Source of the DNA: Verrucomicrobiales bacterium
GTDB taxonomy: Bacteria; Verrucomicrobiota; Verrucomicrobiia; Limisphaerales; J093
Length of the DNA stretch: 64,000 nt
Assembly: GCA_024233215.1 (NCBI GenBank)
Contig: JACKPW010000008.1
Span: forward strand, 1-64,000
Direction: 5' to 3'
The notes beneath the pieces were generated by a model. The model had not been told where the DNA came from. It saw only the letters and a program-made list of their open reading frames with translations, and ran no database searches. Positions 54,864 to 64,000 of the stretch are shown here, piece after piece (the first letter of the stretch is position 1; each line of letters opens with the position of its first letter). Both the position numbers and the translations under genes were made by a program.

Positions 54864-55056
54864 GTGATCGTCAATCGGATGAACTGGACGAGAGGCCAAT
54901 TGTGACGCTTGTGTGTCTTCAAGGCGAGCCGAAGTCCGCGGTTTGGAGGTGGGCATGTGAGCGCACAGTGCCAACCGGAACGACTCACTATGCCCGCCAA
55001 ACACGCTGAAGCAACTTCACGCATGATAGGGGCCTCCCGCCTTCTGCGGACCCCGC

Positions 55057-58000
55057 TCAGCGCTCCCCCGGAGTGCCCCCCACATCCATCGATGCCTTCC
55101 ATGAACCCGGCAAGGCTGGATCAGCTTCGAGCGTCGTCAACTCCAGCGTGAAACCGTCACCATCAGCTTCCTCGGGCCAGGGGGCGGCGTCGTCGTAGCG
55201 AAATGCCAACGCCCGGGTTCCGTCGGGGCGGAACAGCCGGAGTGTGTCGCCGCCGTTGCCGAGGCCGAAACCGAAATCGCCGATGGAATCCACAATCGGC
55301 GCGTGCAGCAGGCGGAACCTGGCATCGTCCTGGACCAACACCAGGCAGGCCCCCGGTTCGAGGGTGCGCTCCGGCAGCAGGAAGAAATGGTCGTCATCCT
55401 CGTCACGGAAGATCCAGCCGGTGAGATCCACGGGCGATTCCCCGGGATTACAGAGCTCCACCCAGTCGCCGGAATCATGCTCCGCGGAGGGATGGTACAT
55501 GATCTCGCTGATGATGAGTTCCGGCGGATCGGTCGGATCGGTCGGAGCCGGTTCCATTCGTGCCACCACCGGGCTGGTGGTGTCGCGCTCGACGTTGAAG
55601 TCCAGCGTCCGACTGCCAACGGGGCCGCCGGGCGTGGTCCATTCCACGAAGCGATACCCGGGATTCGGAACCGGACGCAGCGTGTTCGCGAGATCGGCAA
55701 AGTAGATGCCCTGCCAGGGCAAAGCGTCCGGGGTCAGGGTGTTGACCACGACCTTTCCCGTGCCCTGCGGCTCCACCCGAACTTCCAGAACGCCTTCCCC
55801 GCCGGTCAAACCGAATTCCTGGGCACAATCCTGCCGGGTCTTGGCGGCCCGGTTCGCGGCGAATTCGTAGAGCCCGTTGATGTTCGCCTCCCACGTGGCC
55901 GGGACGAACGGCTGGTATTCCGGCTTGTGCGGTACCCCGAAACCGCGTGCCGCGATCTCGTCCCAGCTCCAGCGTTGGAGGTGCGCGCCGATTTCCGGAC
56001 GGATGACCGCCGCCATGTCCGTGATGGTCTGATCCACCTGCGTCTGCCGGAACAGGCTGTTCAAGAGGTCCGTGCAGCGCCGGATGAAGCGTTGCTTGAA
56101 CCGTTCGTTCTTCAGCAGGCTGCGGAAGATCAGGGTCTGCCCGGCGCCGTTGGGCCAGCCGACACTCGGATTGGTACCCGTGGTGTAGAAGCGGAACATG
56201 TTGCGGTAATCCGCATAGTCCCGCGCCATGGCGGACTGATAGATGTCCGCCGGCCAGAGGTCGAAGGCATAGTCCTGATCGTAGACCAACCAACGAAACC
56301 GCCCCCGGGCGGCACGCGGCCGCCAGCATTTCACGTTGCCGATGTCGAAGTTGCCGCCGTAGAGAATCGTCAGTTGGTAGTCGATGAAGTTGTCGATATC
56401 GAGGTACTGCTCCGCCACGAAATCATAGCGTGCATCATCGGCGAGGTTCTGGGTGGAGAGGTAGTTGCGCATCTGGTTGTAGTAGGTGCTGCTCCCGGCC
56501 TTCACACTCCCCAACCCCTCGATCAGGTCCACGCTGCCTGCCGCGCGGTCGTGGTGCGACAACACGTAGGACTCGTTCATCTTCTCGCGCAGATTGTAGA
56601 TGCCCCAGTATTCCCCGTTGATGTAGACCACGGCCGGCCGATACGCCTGGGTGTCCAGGGTGGTGTCCTCCACGAGTCGTTGCATGAGCGCGTCGCGCAT
56701 CAGTGTGAACTCGCCGTTCACAAAGTAGCTGCCGTAGGAGAGCGTTGAACCAAACTCGCTGATCGGCGGGCGTGGCGGGGTCTGGTGCGTGCTCTGGTTG
56801 TCGTTGCCCGAGTTTCGTAGAACGAACGCCTCGAACTCCGTGATGCTCTGGTCGGGAAAGATGCGGTGATCGAACTTGCCCGCGCCGTAAGATCGCCGTG
56901 CGAAGAGGGCAAAGGACTTCTGCGGATACCCGCGGGAACCCCACCCGCCAAACATCTTTGCGCCCGCGCGTTGCCGCAGGCCAACCCGACCATCCGGTTC
57001 AAAGAACTCCAGGGCCACCTCGATCTCGCGATCCTGCCAGGCATTGGAGCCGTAATAGGGGAAGTTCTTGAGCACCTGGTTCTGACTCGACAACACGCTC
57101 GATCCCAAGCCGTAGAGGTAACCGTTCCGGAACGCCAAATGCGACGGTGCGGTGGCGAGCGAGACAACGGGCAATTCGTGCTCCACACCGATGAAGAAGC
57201 TGCGGGACTCCGGCTCGCTGAGCCGCCCCTCGGCATCGATGGCAACCACTCGCACCACGGTCGAGGTCTCCAGATTGAGGGAGCCGGTCCACACGGGGGA
57301 AGCCGGCGTGGGCGGCATGCCATCGATTGTGTATCGCACCTCATGATCCGGTTGCGCCGGCTCAATGGTCACTTCCACCGGACCGCTGAAGAATCCGCCG
57401 TCAGGGGCAAATGTCGGTGCCAGCACCACCGGTGCGTTGCCGATCACCGCGTTTTCCCCGCCCGGACTGACCGCGTCCTTGCCGTAGAGGTGCCGTTCAG
57501 CGGCGCCATCCGGCATCCGCCCAATGGATTGATCCGACGCCAGCGACGGAACCTGCCATTGGTCGAGCGGACGCAATCCGCTGTCGCTGACGAGCACCGT
57601 CTCGCCCGAGGCACTGAGCCGGAAGCTGGCGTGCAACGGTTGCTCAGGATCCGTTCGATCCAGGTTGGAAGCGTATACGAGCAGGAACCCGTGGGGCTGG
57701 ATCAGTACAGCGGGAAACCGCCATTTGCCAGGCGCAGCCGCCTCGTCGCTGAGCGCGTAGCCCGTCAGGTCGACCGCCTCGTCGTTCGGGTTGTAGAGTT
57801 CGATCCAGTCCCAGAAGTTCCCCTCGTTGTCGGCGAAGGCGGTTTCGTTGTCGCTCATCACCTCGTTGATCAGGACCACCGGACCGGGGCCGCCGGAATC
57901 CAAGGCGCGAATGCGGCAGAACAACCGGTCTCCGTCCATCGGCAGGGTGACTCGAAAGTGCCCTTCGGACTCGGCGGCAATGACCGCGTCCACAGCCTCA

Positions 58001-58293
58001 TTCCACCCCGCGGACACCCCGAGATCCGAGGCCACCTCCGCGACAAAAGCTCCCGGGTCCTGGCCAAGGGACTGGAACTGAAAGCCGAAGGTCATCCCCG
58101 GCTCAATCCGGACCGAAGCGGGATCGATCCGCGGAACTGCTTCCGGCATGGCCTGGGCGACCGCGAGGAGAGTGGAGGCGACAAGAGCAACCCGCAGCGG
58201 CTTGAGAAGTTCGAGCGTCCAGCCGGATGGAGTTCGGCGATACAGCAGATTGGAAATCTGCGCCACGGGGCGGAGTTGGCACGCTGATGTCAT
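55057..58293 (-). CDS. Secreted lamin-tail/CotH kinase protein
   Basis: 1078 residues. The ATG at 58293 overlaps the stop of the upstream esterase gene as ATGA. After the signal segment (LRVALVASTLLAVAQA) come a lamin-tail domain (LINEVMSDNETAFADNEG), a chitobiase-like sandwich (VRYTIDGMPPTPASPVW), the CotH kinase core (INGEYWGIYNLREKMNESYV...RFRWLVYDQDYAF) and a C-terminal lamin tail (LIISEIMYHPSAEHDSGDW). It shares architecture with the gene at 50586-54863, and the two are adjacent on the same strand, so they are likely paralogues. Confidence 0.85.
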   Translation of the reverse strand: MTSACQLRPVAQISNLLYRRTPSGWTLELLKPLRVALVASTLLAVAQAMPEAVPRIDPASVRIEPGMTFGFQFQSLGQDPGAFVAEVASDLGVSAGWNEAVDAVIAAESEGHFRVTLPMDGDRLFCRIRALDSGGPGPVVLINEVMSDNETAFADNEGNFWDWIELYNPNDEAVDLTGYALSDEAAAPGKWRFPAVLIQPHGFLLVYASNLDRTDPEQPLHASFRLSASGETVLVSDSGLRPLDQWQVPSLASDQSIGRMPDGAAERHLYGKDAVSPGGENAVIGNAPVVLAPTFAPDGGFFSGPVEVTIEPAQPDHEVRYTIDGMPPTPASPVWTGSLNLETSTVVRVVAIDAEGRLSEPESRSFFIGVEHELPVVSLATAPSHLAFRNGYLYGLGSSVLSSQNQVLKNFPYYGSNAWQDREIEVALEFFEPDGRVGLRQRAGAKMFGGWGSRGYPQKSFALFARRSYGAGKFDHRIFPDQSITEFEAFVLRNSGNDNQSTHQTPPRPPISEFGSTLSYGSYFVNGEFTLMRDALMQRLVEDTTLDTQAYRPAVVYINGEYWGIYNLREKMNESYVLSHHDRAAGSVDLIEGLGSVKAGSSTYYNQMRNYLSTQNLADDARYDFVAEQYLDIDNFIDYQLTILYGGNFDIGNVKCWRPRAARGRFRWLVYDQDYAFDLWPADIYQSAMARDYADYRNMFRFYTTGTNPSVGWPNGAGQTLIFRSLLKNERFKQRFIRRCTDLLNSLFRQTQVDQTITDMAAVIRPEIGAHLQRWSWDEIAARGFGVPHKPEYQPFVPATWEANINGLYEFAANRAAKTRQDCAQEFGLTGGEGVLEVRVEPQGTGKVVVNTLTPDALPWQGIYFADLANTLRPVPNPGYRFVEWTTPGGPVGSRTLDFNVERDTTSPVVARMEPAPTDPTDPPELIISEIMYHPSAEHDSGDWVELCNPGESPVDLTGWIFRDEDDDHFFLLPERTLEPGACLVLVQDDARFRLLHAPIVDSIGDFGFGLGNGGDTLRLFRPDGTRALAFRYDDAAPWPEEADGDGFTLELTTLEADPALPGSWKASMDVGGTPGER

Positions 58294-60026
58294 GGGGCGG
58301 TCTGGTCGGGGTTCGCTGCCTTGAGATTCTTCAGAATAAACTCCACCACCGGTGTGGGGTCCGGCAAACCGTGCGGGTGATGGCCGATGCCGGGTTTGCC
58401 GATCAGCGTGATCTCGCCGCCAAGTGTCCGGTAGCGCTCCGCCACCACGCCCGTGTTCTCCTGCCACGGAACCACGTCGTCGGCTTCGCCGTAGACATGC
58501 AGCAGGAGCACGCCCGCCTTCGCCAGCGGCTCGAGGTTGTCGACCGGGTTACCGTGATACGCCAGGGCCTCGGCATCGGAAGCGAAACCGTAATCCTTGA
58601 GCACGAGTTGCCAGTCGCGGGCACTCCCCTTCCCGCTGCCCCGCCCGCCCGGCCAGCTCTTGAAATCGCACACCGCCGCATCGGCATAGACGCAGGCCAC
58701 CTCTTCAGGGTTCGCCGCCGCCCAGTTGTAGCAATACAGCCCTGCGCGGCTCAGAGCGATGAGTGCCGGCTTGGGCGCGAACGCATAGGCCCCGGTCAAT
58801 TCCGCGTAGGCCGCGTTCCACAATCGCACTGCTTCCGGACATCCCAGGAGATCCGGGGCGGACAAATAGATAACGTGCACGCCCCGGTTCAGCAGGTCGA
58901 TTTCGGTTGCGGGAAACGCATCGAGAAACTCGCCCTTCCACGCCCACAACCTCCCGGGCAACGGCTCCTTGGGCGCGATGATGCTGAGCGAGCGACCCGC
59001 CACGGGGAAGTCGTAACGATCAAAACCGTTCCAGGCACCCCGCTTCGCAAACAGGGGCCAGTAAAGGGCCCGAACTCGGGCGTCCAGCTGCGCCGACTGC
59101 GCCTGCGCGTCCGCCAGCGACACCCCCCGGCTCATGCCCGGCCGTTTGTGGCCCGTGGCGGTCAACCAGGCGTCCTTCAGCAGGCGCTGTCGTTGCCGCA
59201 CCAAACGGAGGAGGTCCTCGCCCTGCGGAAGTCCCGCCAACAGCGGTTGCACGGAATCCCACCCGGCAATCTCCGCCGGTGCACCAAATCGAACCATGAG
59301 CGGCGCCGCCATCAGCCAGTGCCCGGTTTCGTTTGGATGCACACCGTCACCCGCCAACCGGTAGTCCGGGTTGACGGCACGCTGTTCCGCCAGGAAACGG
59401 TTCATCGGGCCGTGCAAATCCACGACGTCCCAGCCGTGCTCCCGCTGTTCCAACAACCAGTCCGAGTAACGATCCAGCACGCTGTTGTAGTTCTCGCCCG
59501 GTGGCATGTCGGCCCGGCCGTTCTTCGGATCGAAGGTCGGTGGCGTGAGGTGGATGATCCGCGCCCCGTTGGTGAGCGCCTGTTCGCGCAACCACTCGAT
59601 TCCGGAACGAAAGGCGGCGAACCGGGTCTCGTCGAGCGGTTGGTAGATGCCGTCGTTCATGCCGTAGCAGGCGATGACCAGGTCCGGCTTCGTCTGCGCC
59701 AAGACCCGCCCAAGGCGCTCGTGGACGTCAGGCCGGGGAAACTGCCCGCCGGCGTGACCCTCCTCGGAAAGCCCGGACACCGTCTCGCTCGGCAACCCGA
59801 GATTCAGCAACTCGCCCTGCCAATGGGGATTCTGCAGGCGCAGGAACGCCTCGAAATACTCCACGTACTGGCCGGCGTAGGTGATGCTGTCGCCCAGCAC
59901 CAGGACTCGTTCATTGCCGGACAACCCCGTCGACGGAGCGGCAGCCTCCACCCCTGCCGCCAGGAACGAACCCGCCAACACCATCGCCGAAAGGCCCGGT
60001 GCCACAGGACAGCGCATGGACTTCAT
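58290..60026 (-). CDS. Secreted SGNH hydrolase fused to alpha/beta hydrolase
   Basis: 578 residues with a signal peptide. The N-terminal half is a GDSL/SGNH esterase: GDSIT (nucleophile Ser47), YGMNDG (block III), GDGVHPNETGHW (block V Asp and His). The C-terminal half (about 320-578) is an alpha/beta-hydrolase with LSRAGLYCYNW (candidate Ser), YGEADDVVPW (Asp) and GIGHHPHG (His). Both active sites look complete. Such fusions may deacetylate plant polysaccharides. It is translationally coupled to the CotH gene downstream. Confidence 0.85.
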   Translation of the reverse strand: MKSMRCPVAPGLSAMVLAGSFLAAGVEAAAPSTGLSGNERVLVLGDSITYAGQYVEYFEAFLRLQNPHWQGELLNLGLPSETVSGLSEEGHAGGQFPRPDVHERLGRVLAQTKPDLVIACYGMNDGIYQPLDETRFAAFRSGIEWLREQALTNGARIIHLTPPTFDPKNGRADMPPGENYNSVLDRYSDWLLEQREHGWDVVDLHGPMNRFLAEQRAVNPDYRLAGDGVHPNETGHWLMAAPLMVRFGAPAEIAGWDSVQPLLAGLPQGEDLLRLVRQRQRLLKDAWLTATGHKRPGMSRGVSLADAQAQSAQLDARVRALYWPLFAKRGAWNGFDRYDFPVAGRSLSIIAPKEPLPGRLWAWKGEFLDAFPATEIDLLNRGVHVIYLSAPDLLGCPEAVRLWNAAYAELTGAYAFAPKPALIALSRAGLYCYNWAAANPEEVACVYADAAVCDFKSWPGGRGSGKGSARDWQLVLKDYGFASDAEALAYHGNPVDNLEPLAKAGVLLLHVYGEADDVVPWQENTGVVAERYRTLGGEITLIGKPGIGHHPHGLPDPTPVVEFILKNLKAANPDQTAP

Positions 60027-60099
60027 GCCGCAATTCTAGTGTCCTGAGAAGGAAAGCGGAACGGGAATCTCACCCAGCACACACTTGAGGGGGGGTACA

Positions 60100-60127
60100 A
60101 AACTCTGACGCATATGCGTCAGAGTTT
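60100..60127. promoter_or_regulatory. Perfect 28-bp palindrome upstream of the sigma factor gene
   Basis: AAACTCTGACGCAT followed by its exact inverse. It lies in the 293-base divergent gap between the esterase and sigma genes. Perfect dyad symmetry without a loop suggests an operator for a dimeric repressor; a hairpin terminator is less likely because genes diverge here. Confidence 0.6.
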
Positions 60128-60204
60128 CTCGAGATTGGTTCTCACTAGATTGGCGGACTAGTTGTTGAGGAGTTTTGCCCAGATTTGCCTTGATTCTTTG
60201 CGGA

Positions 60205-60230
60205 CTTGTCCTGGTCCAAACCAGGACAAG
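60205..60230. promoter_or_regulatory. Stem-loop in the sigma factor leader
   Basis: CTTGTCCTGG, loop TCCAAA, CCAGGACAAG: a perfect 10-base stem about 90 bases before the sigma ATG. It may act in the 5' UTR or as a second operator. Confidence 0.5.
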
Positions 60231-60319
60231 ATCCCGCGATGCAACCTGGTCTGGTGGGCTCAGACAGTTTTTGTGAAAAGAAGCGCGGCCGGCGGGTTTG
60301 TATCCCGTGGAATGCAACG

Positions 60320-60829
60320 ATGGAACCAAACCGGATTAGCGAGCTGGGCGGATGGTTTGAGCAGGAGGCGGATGCCCTGGTGCTCTATGCCCGGCAATGG
60401 CTCGATCCCCATGCCGCGGAGGACGTCGTGCAAGACGCTTTCATCGATCTCATGAACTGCCGGCGACAACCCGACCATCCGAAGCCCTGGCTTTACCAGG
60501 CCGTGCGATTCCGGGCACTCAAGTCGCTCCGCACCGGCCAACGGCGGTCGCGTCGCGAAGCCCTGGCGGCCGGTGAGGCCGAACCGTGCCTGGAAGGAAC
60601 GGCGGCGCAGGCCCTTGATGCGCGGGAAGCCGGTCTCGCCCTGGCGGGGTTGGATCCCGGGGAACGCGAGGTCATCACGCTCCGTATCTGGGGCGGCCTC
60701 AAGCTCGAGGAAATCGCCGCCATCACGGAGACCTCCGTCGCCACGGTCTTTCGCCGTTACCGGGACGGACTCGCCGAACTCCGAAACCTGCTCGAACCGC
60801 CAACCTCATGCCCGACCTGCCCCCATTGA
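60320..60829 (+). CDS. ECF-type RNA polymerase sigma factor
   Basis: 169 residues from the ATG at 60320. Region 2 (EADALVLYARQWLDPHAAEDVVQDAFIDLMNCR) and region 4 (LDPGEREVITLRIWGGLKLEEIAAITETSVATVFRRYRDGLAELRNLL) are clear. The group resembles ECF factors of Planctomycetes and Verrucomicrobia. The next gene overlaps by 22 bases, so a regulatory partner is likely. Confidence 0.9.
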   Translation: MEPNRISELGGWFEQEADALVLYARQWLDPHAAEDVVQDAFIDLMNCRRQPDHPKPWLYQAVRFRALKSLRTGQRRSRREALAAGEAEPCLEGTAAQALDAREAGLALAGLDPGEREVITLRIWGGLKLEEIAAITETSVATVFRRYRDGLAELRNLLEPPTSCPTCPH

Positions 60830-61356
60830 CCGCGCTTGAGCGCGAACTCGAGGCCCGACTCGGCGGCCTCAGCCCGGCACGCCGTCGGATCAACCGCGAC
60901 GAAACGATGTTCCGGGCCGGGCAGGCCGCCGGTCAGCGAGCCGCCCGACGATGGCGGACGGCCACGTTCACAACCCTTACCAGCATGGGAACGCTGGTGC
61001 TTGGCCTCGTTTCGTTGGCGCCGTGGGCGGGCATCCATCGCGGGAATCCGGCACCCCAACTCGCCGGTGACACCACCCTCCCGGCGCTTCGCCGCCCGCT
61101 TGCGCCCGTGCCCACCGGCAGCGGACCCGCCACATCCAGGCTTGGCTCATCCCCTGTCGCCACGACCGAATACCTGCGCCTGCGGGAACAGGTTATCCGA
61201 CTCGGGGTGGAAGCGTTACCGGCGGTGCGCTGGGCTCCCCTCCCGGAAACCACGGGACTCACGGCGGGATCCTGGCGACCCCGCCCCTCCGCCGGAGAGC
61301 CTGGGGACCACTCATCTTGGCAGGACAACCAAAACAACAAGACGAAACAATCATGA
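60808..61356 (+). CDS. Single-span membrane protein, probable anti-sigma partner
   Basis: 182 residues. A short cytoplasmic N-terminus with an arginine-rich helix (ARRRINRDETMFRAGQAAGQRAARRW) is followed by one transmembrane segment (about 52-74) and a Pro/Thr-rich periplasmic tail. It overlaps the sigma gene by 22 bases. There is no zinc-finger motif; the anti-sigma role rests on context. Confidence 0.6.
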   Translation: MPDLPPLTALERELEARLGGLSPARRRINRDETMFRAGQAAGQRAARRWRTATFTTLTSMGTLVLGLVSLAPWAGIHRGNPAPQLAGDTTLPALRRPLAPVPTGSGPATSRLGSSPVATTEYLRLREQVIRLGVEALPAVRWAPLPETTGLTAGSWRPRPSAGEPGDHSSWQDNQNNKTKQS

Positions 61357-62840
61357 GAACTTCATCACATCCGGGAGGACGGTTCCCGGCCGAAACACCC
61401 CACACCGAGAGCCGTAACACGGACTTCCAATCTGCGTTGTGTGGGCTTGGGCTCGGGCTGGCGCTTCTGGCAATGCTGACCCCGAACCGCGCGATGGCCG
61501 CCGACAACGGCCCGGTCCGGTTCACGGTGGATCCAATGCCCGAGCCGGTTCCCGCGCTCCGCTACACGCTGCTGGACGAGAAGATCGACCAGACCCCCGG
61601 CAACGCCGCGCTCGCCTATCAGCGCGTCACCCGAATGCTCGCGTCGGACAAGACGTGGAGTGAGCAGAAGGACCAGTGTCGTGACTGGCTGGAACTGCCG
61701 CTGGACCAGTTTCCCCCGGAGGATCTGCGCAAGCTGCTCGCCGGGCAGGAAAACAACCTCGACCAACTGGTGAAGGCCACCCGGTTCGAGCAATGCGACT
61801 GGGAGATCCCCGTCCGCGAAGAGGGATTCAGCGCCCTGCTGCCGCACCTCTCGGAAATGCGCGACGTCGCCCGTCTGTTGTCCCTGCAGATCCGGGTGCT
61901 CGTACACGATGGGCACTACGACGAGGCCATGGCTCGGCTGCGCGCCGGAATGACGCTGGCCAGGCACGTGGCCCAGGGAGAACTCCTGATTGAAGGTCTC
62001 GTGGGAGTCGCGGTCGCCAACACCATGCTGGATCGCGTTCAGGAAATGATCAGCCAACCGGGCGCGCCGAATCTCTACTGGGCCCTTACCGACCTCCCCC
62101 CCGGCTACCTCAACGCCTGGCAATCCACCCGTTGGGAGCGGAGTTGCGTCTATGTCGAGTTTCCGGTGCTGCGCGATCCAACCGGCCAGCCGGTGACCCC
62201 GGGGGACCTCCGTCGCGCAATCCACGACCTGCAGAACATCGGCGGGCCGCAACTTGGCTGGCTGCCCGAAAACGAGGAACAATCGGTGATGGTCGCGGGA
62301 CTCGCCCTGGTCGCCTACCCCAAGGCGCGGGAACAACTCATCGCCGGCGGAAGATCCCCGGAGGAGGTGGACCGGATGCCCGTGTCCCAGGCGTTGGCCG
62401 TCTACCTTGGCGAAGCCTATGCCATCCAGCGTGACAACCTGTTCAAGTGGTTCGCCCTGCCCTTCCCCCAGGCACGCAAAGGCATGCAGCAGGCGGAGGA
62501 AGACCTCCGGACCGCAGCGATCAACGACCCCATCGGATGTCTGCTGCCCCGTCTTCTGCTGCCCGCGTTGACCCGGGTGCAGGAACGCTTCGTGGAACTG
62601 GATCGACGCATCGCCGCGCTGCGCTGTGTCGAAGCCCTCCGCGCTTTCGGAGCGGCCTCCAACCGGCGATTGCCAACATCCCTGTCAGACGCCGGTCTCC
62701 TGCCCATCCCCCAGGATCCGGTCACCGGTGCGGCATTCGAATACGAGCTGAACAACGGCGTCGCCCGGATCGAGGGCGTCAAGATCTCGGACGGCAACCG
62801 TCCCGGCGCGTTGAGTTACGAGATCACGTTGCGGCCATGA
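61353..62840 (+). CDS. Secreted protein of unknown function in the sigma operon
   Basis: 495 residues; ATGA overlap with the gene before. A signal segment lies at about 27-50 (LGLGLALLAMLTPNRAMA). The rest is helical (EAMARLRAGMTLARHVAQGELLIEGLVGVAVANTMLDRV) with a C-terminal beta segment (FEYELNNGVARIEG) like that of other secreted proteins of this phylum. No catalytic family is recognised. The N-terminal codons contain a copy of a dispersed DNA word at 61420-61445. Confidence 0.7.
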   Translation: MRTSSHPGGRFPAETPHTESRNTDFQSALCGLGLGLALLAMLTPNRAMAADNGPVRFTVDPMPEPVPALRYTLLDEKIDQTPGNAALAYQRVTRMLASDKTWSEQKDQCRDWLELPLDQFPPEDLRKLLAGQENNLDQLVKATRFEQCDWEIPVREEGFSALLPHLSEMRDVARLLSLQIRVLVHDGHYDEAMARLRAGMTLARHVAQGELLIEGLVGVAVANTMLDRVQEMISQPGAPNLYWALTDLPPGYLNAWQSTRWERSCVYVEFPVLRDPTGQPVTPGDLRRAIHDLQNIGGPQLGWLPENEEQSVMVAGLALVAYPKAREQLIAGGRSPEEVDRMPVSQALAVYLGEAYAIQRDNLFKWFALPFPQARKGMQQAEEDLRTAAINDPIGCLLPRLLLPALTRVQERFVELDRRIAALRCVEALRAFGAASNRRLPTSLSDAGLLPIPQDPVTGAAFEYELNNGVARIEGVKISDGNRPGALSYEITLRP

Positions 62841-62887
62841 ACTCACCGTTCCCAATCCATCTGCTTCCGGCAAATCCCGCTAACACC

Positions 62888-64000
62888 ATGAAAACGCTCT
62901 CCCTCTCGATCCTGTTGTCCCTCACCGCAGGCCTGGCACCGCGCCTCGCCTCGGCCGGCGAGATTCCGGCACCGGTCGCCCGGTTCGCCGACGAATACAC
63001 CGTCTGTGCCGCCCGCATCAACCTGGGGGCTTTCGTACCCCAGGCTTGGAGCGACGCCATCCTGCAAGCCGTGCCCAACCAACGGGAGACGTTGACCGTC
63101 CCGCTCGGGCAGTTCACGCAGGGCGCCCAGGGCTGGCTGGACGGTTTCCGCGCGGCCGGTGGACGCGAGGTCTACGTCCTGCTCAGCCTGAGTTACCTCG
63201 GCATGGAGCCGCCCATCCTCGTGATTGCCCCGGTGGCCGCGGGAGGCAATGCGGCGCAACTGCAGAGTCTCCTGACCCCCATCACCGGCGGCTTCAAAGG
63301 CGAATGCCGCATTCTTGACAACTGCGTGGTGGCGGCACCCGCCGGCGTGTGGAACATCCGCGAGACCGCATCCCTGCGACCCGCTTCCCCGAACCTGGAA
63401 GCCGCCCTCGAGAACACCTCGGCGGGCCTGGTCCAGGTTGCCTTTGCCCCCTACCCCGAGGCCGCCCGGGTGCTCGAGGAAATGATGCCCCGGTTGCCGG
63501 CCGTGGTGGGCGGCGGCTCCGTCACCGCGCTGAGCCAGGGGCTGCGCTGGGCCGGTGTCTCCCTGCAGGCCCCTCCGGCGATCGGCCTCGACCTGGTGGT
63601 GCAATCCAAGGACGCAGAGTCCGCTTCGGCTTTGCGCGACGTTTGCACCCGCGGGTTGAACGCGCTTGGAGCGATCCCGGATGTTCGGAAGAACCTGCCC
63701 GGCTGGCCGGTAATCCAGGCAGCACTGACCCCGACCGCAGACGGCAACCGCCTCCACTTGCAGATCAACCAGCAACAGCTCACCACCATCGCCAATCAAT
63801 TGCTGGTGCCGGCGCTGGCCGAGGCCCGTCAGAAGGCCACGCGAATCATGGTTCTGAACCAGCTCAAACAGATCGCGCTGGGGCTGATCATGTACGCCAA
63901 CGATCACAAGGAACAACTGCCGGAGCGTCTGGGGCAAATCCTGCCGTATGTGGGAGCACCCGCCGTCCTCCTGCTCCCGGAGTCCCCGGAGCAGCCGCCG
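62888..64000 (+). CDS. Secreted protein of unknown function, 3' end beyond the window
   Basis: At least 371 codons, open to the last base. The ATG at 62888 begins a signal peptide (LSLSILLSLTAGLAPRLASA); an ATG at 62837 overlaps the previous stop as ATGA and may couple translation. Near the visible end NQLKQIALGLIMYANDHKEQLP matches the signature that follows the pseudopilin-like fold in DUF1559-type proteins, so a small-molecule or peptide-binding secreted role is possible. It belongs to the sigma operon. Confidence 0.75.
   Translation, partial: MKTLSLSILLSLTAGLAPRLASAGEIPAPVARFADEYTVCAARINLGAFVPQAWSDAILQAVPNQRETLTVPLGQFTQGAQGWLDGFRAAGGREVYVLLSLSYLGMEPPILVIAPVAAGGNAAQLQSLLTPITGGFKGECRILDNCVVAAPAGVWNIRETASLRPASPNLEAALENTSAGLVQVAFAPYPEAARVLEEMMPRLPAVVGGGSVTALSQGLRWAGVSLQAPPAIGLDLVVQSKDAESASALRDVCTRGLNALGAIPDVRKNLPGWPVIQAALTPTADGNRLHLQINQQQLTTIANQLLVPALAEARQKATRIMVLNQLKQIALGLIMYANDHKEQLPERLGQILPYVGAPAVLLLPESPEQPP

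Overview
The window is high-GC bacterial DNA. Very large secreted lamin-tail/CotH proteins, a DUF1080 plus GH32 hydrolase, BspA-type leucine-rich-repeat proteins, a hydrazine-synthase-alpha-like cytochrome and long tightly coupled operons together suggest Verrucomicrobiota, probably the Pedosphaera/Limisphaera side. This placement is an inference from gene content; no marker gene such as rRNA is present.

Layout. 1-5.6 kb: the start of a BspA-like LRR gene cut by the window edge, a Tat-exported FAD oxidoreductase, a DUF6714 gene, and a second LRR gene split by an intact IS5-family element. 5.6-15.5 kb: an eleven-gene minus-strand operon for copper and haem redox chemistry (two NosL proteins, ABC ATPase and FtsX permease, DUF2318 lipoprotein, cupredoxin, a CuA-cytochrome c protein, a CuA domain fused to a NosR/NapH-type polyferredoxin, and a Cyc2-like monohaem porin), with no nosZ. 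A divergent lipoprotein with 18 regularly spaced cysteines follows at 16.1 kb. 16.8-20 kb: an FG-GAP relic and a large secreted protein of unknown function. 20.9-31.9 kb: accessory DNA, comprising a third complete LRR gene, a duplicated ssb-like gene with a truncated rep, three integron-type gene cassettes with attC sites but no integrase, and a 7-kb element integrated into tRNA-Lys that carries an HUH Rep, an ssb-like gene, a 1005-residue LRR protein, two HTH proteins and a tyrosine integrase between 32-bp att repeats. 32.1-41.4 kb: a tripartite RND efflux operon with a trailing beta-propeller gene, then arsR-arsC-arsM. 41.5-60 kb: secreted hydrolases and surface proteins, including the DUF1080/GH32 fusion, a three-gene HzsA-like/TolB-like cytochrome operon, two CotH/lamin-tail proteins and an SGNH plus alpha/beta-hydrolase fusion. 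60.3-64 kb: an ECF sigma factor operon with a membrane protein and two secreted proteins, the last running off the window.

Two systems deserve most attention. The first is the 10-kb operon, whose parts could form a continuous electron path from the inner membrane (polyferredoxin with CuA) through periplasmic copper and haem carriers to an outer-membrane cytochrome-porin, with NosL, ABC and DUF2318 proteins supplying metal. The second is the rep-ssb-LRR module. It is intact in the tRNA-Lys element, partly repeated at 22.4-23.0 kb as an indel-free 597-bp inverted copy beside the cassette array, and decayed at 2.8-5.6 kb. The LRR genes share signal peptides, C-terminal domains and flanks, so they look like cargo or an integral part of a small mobile-element family.
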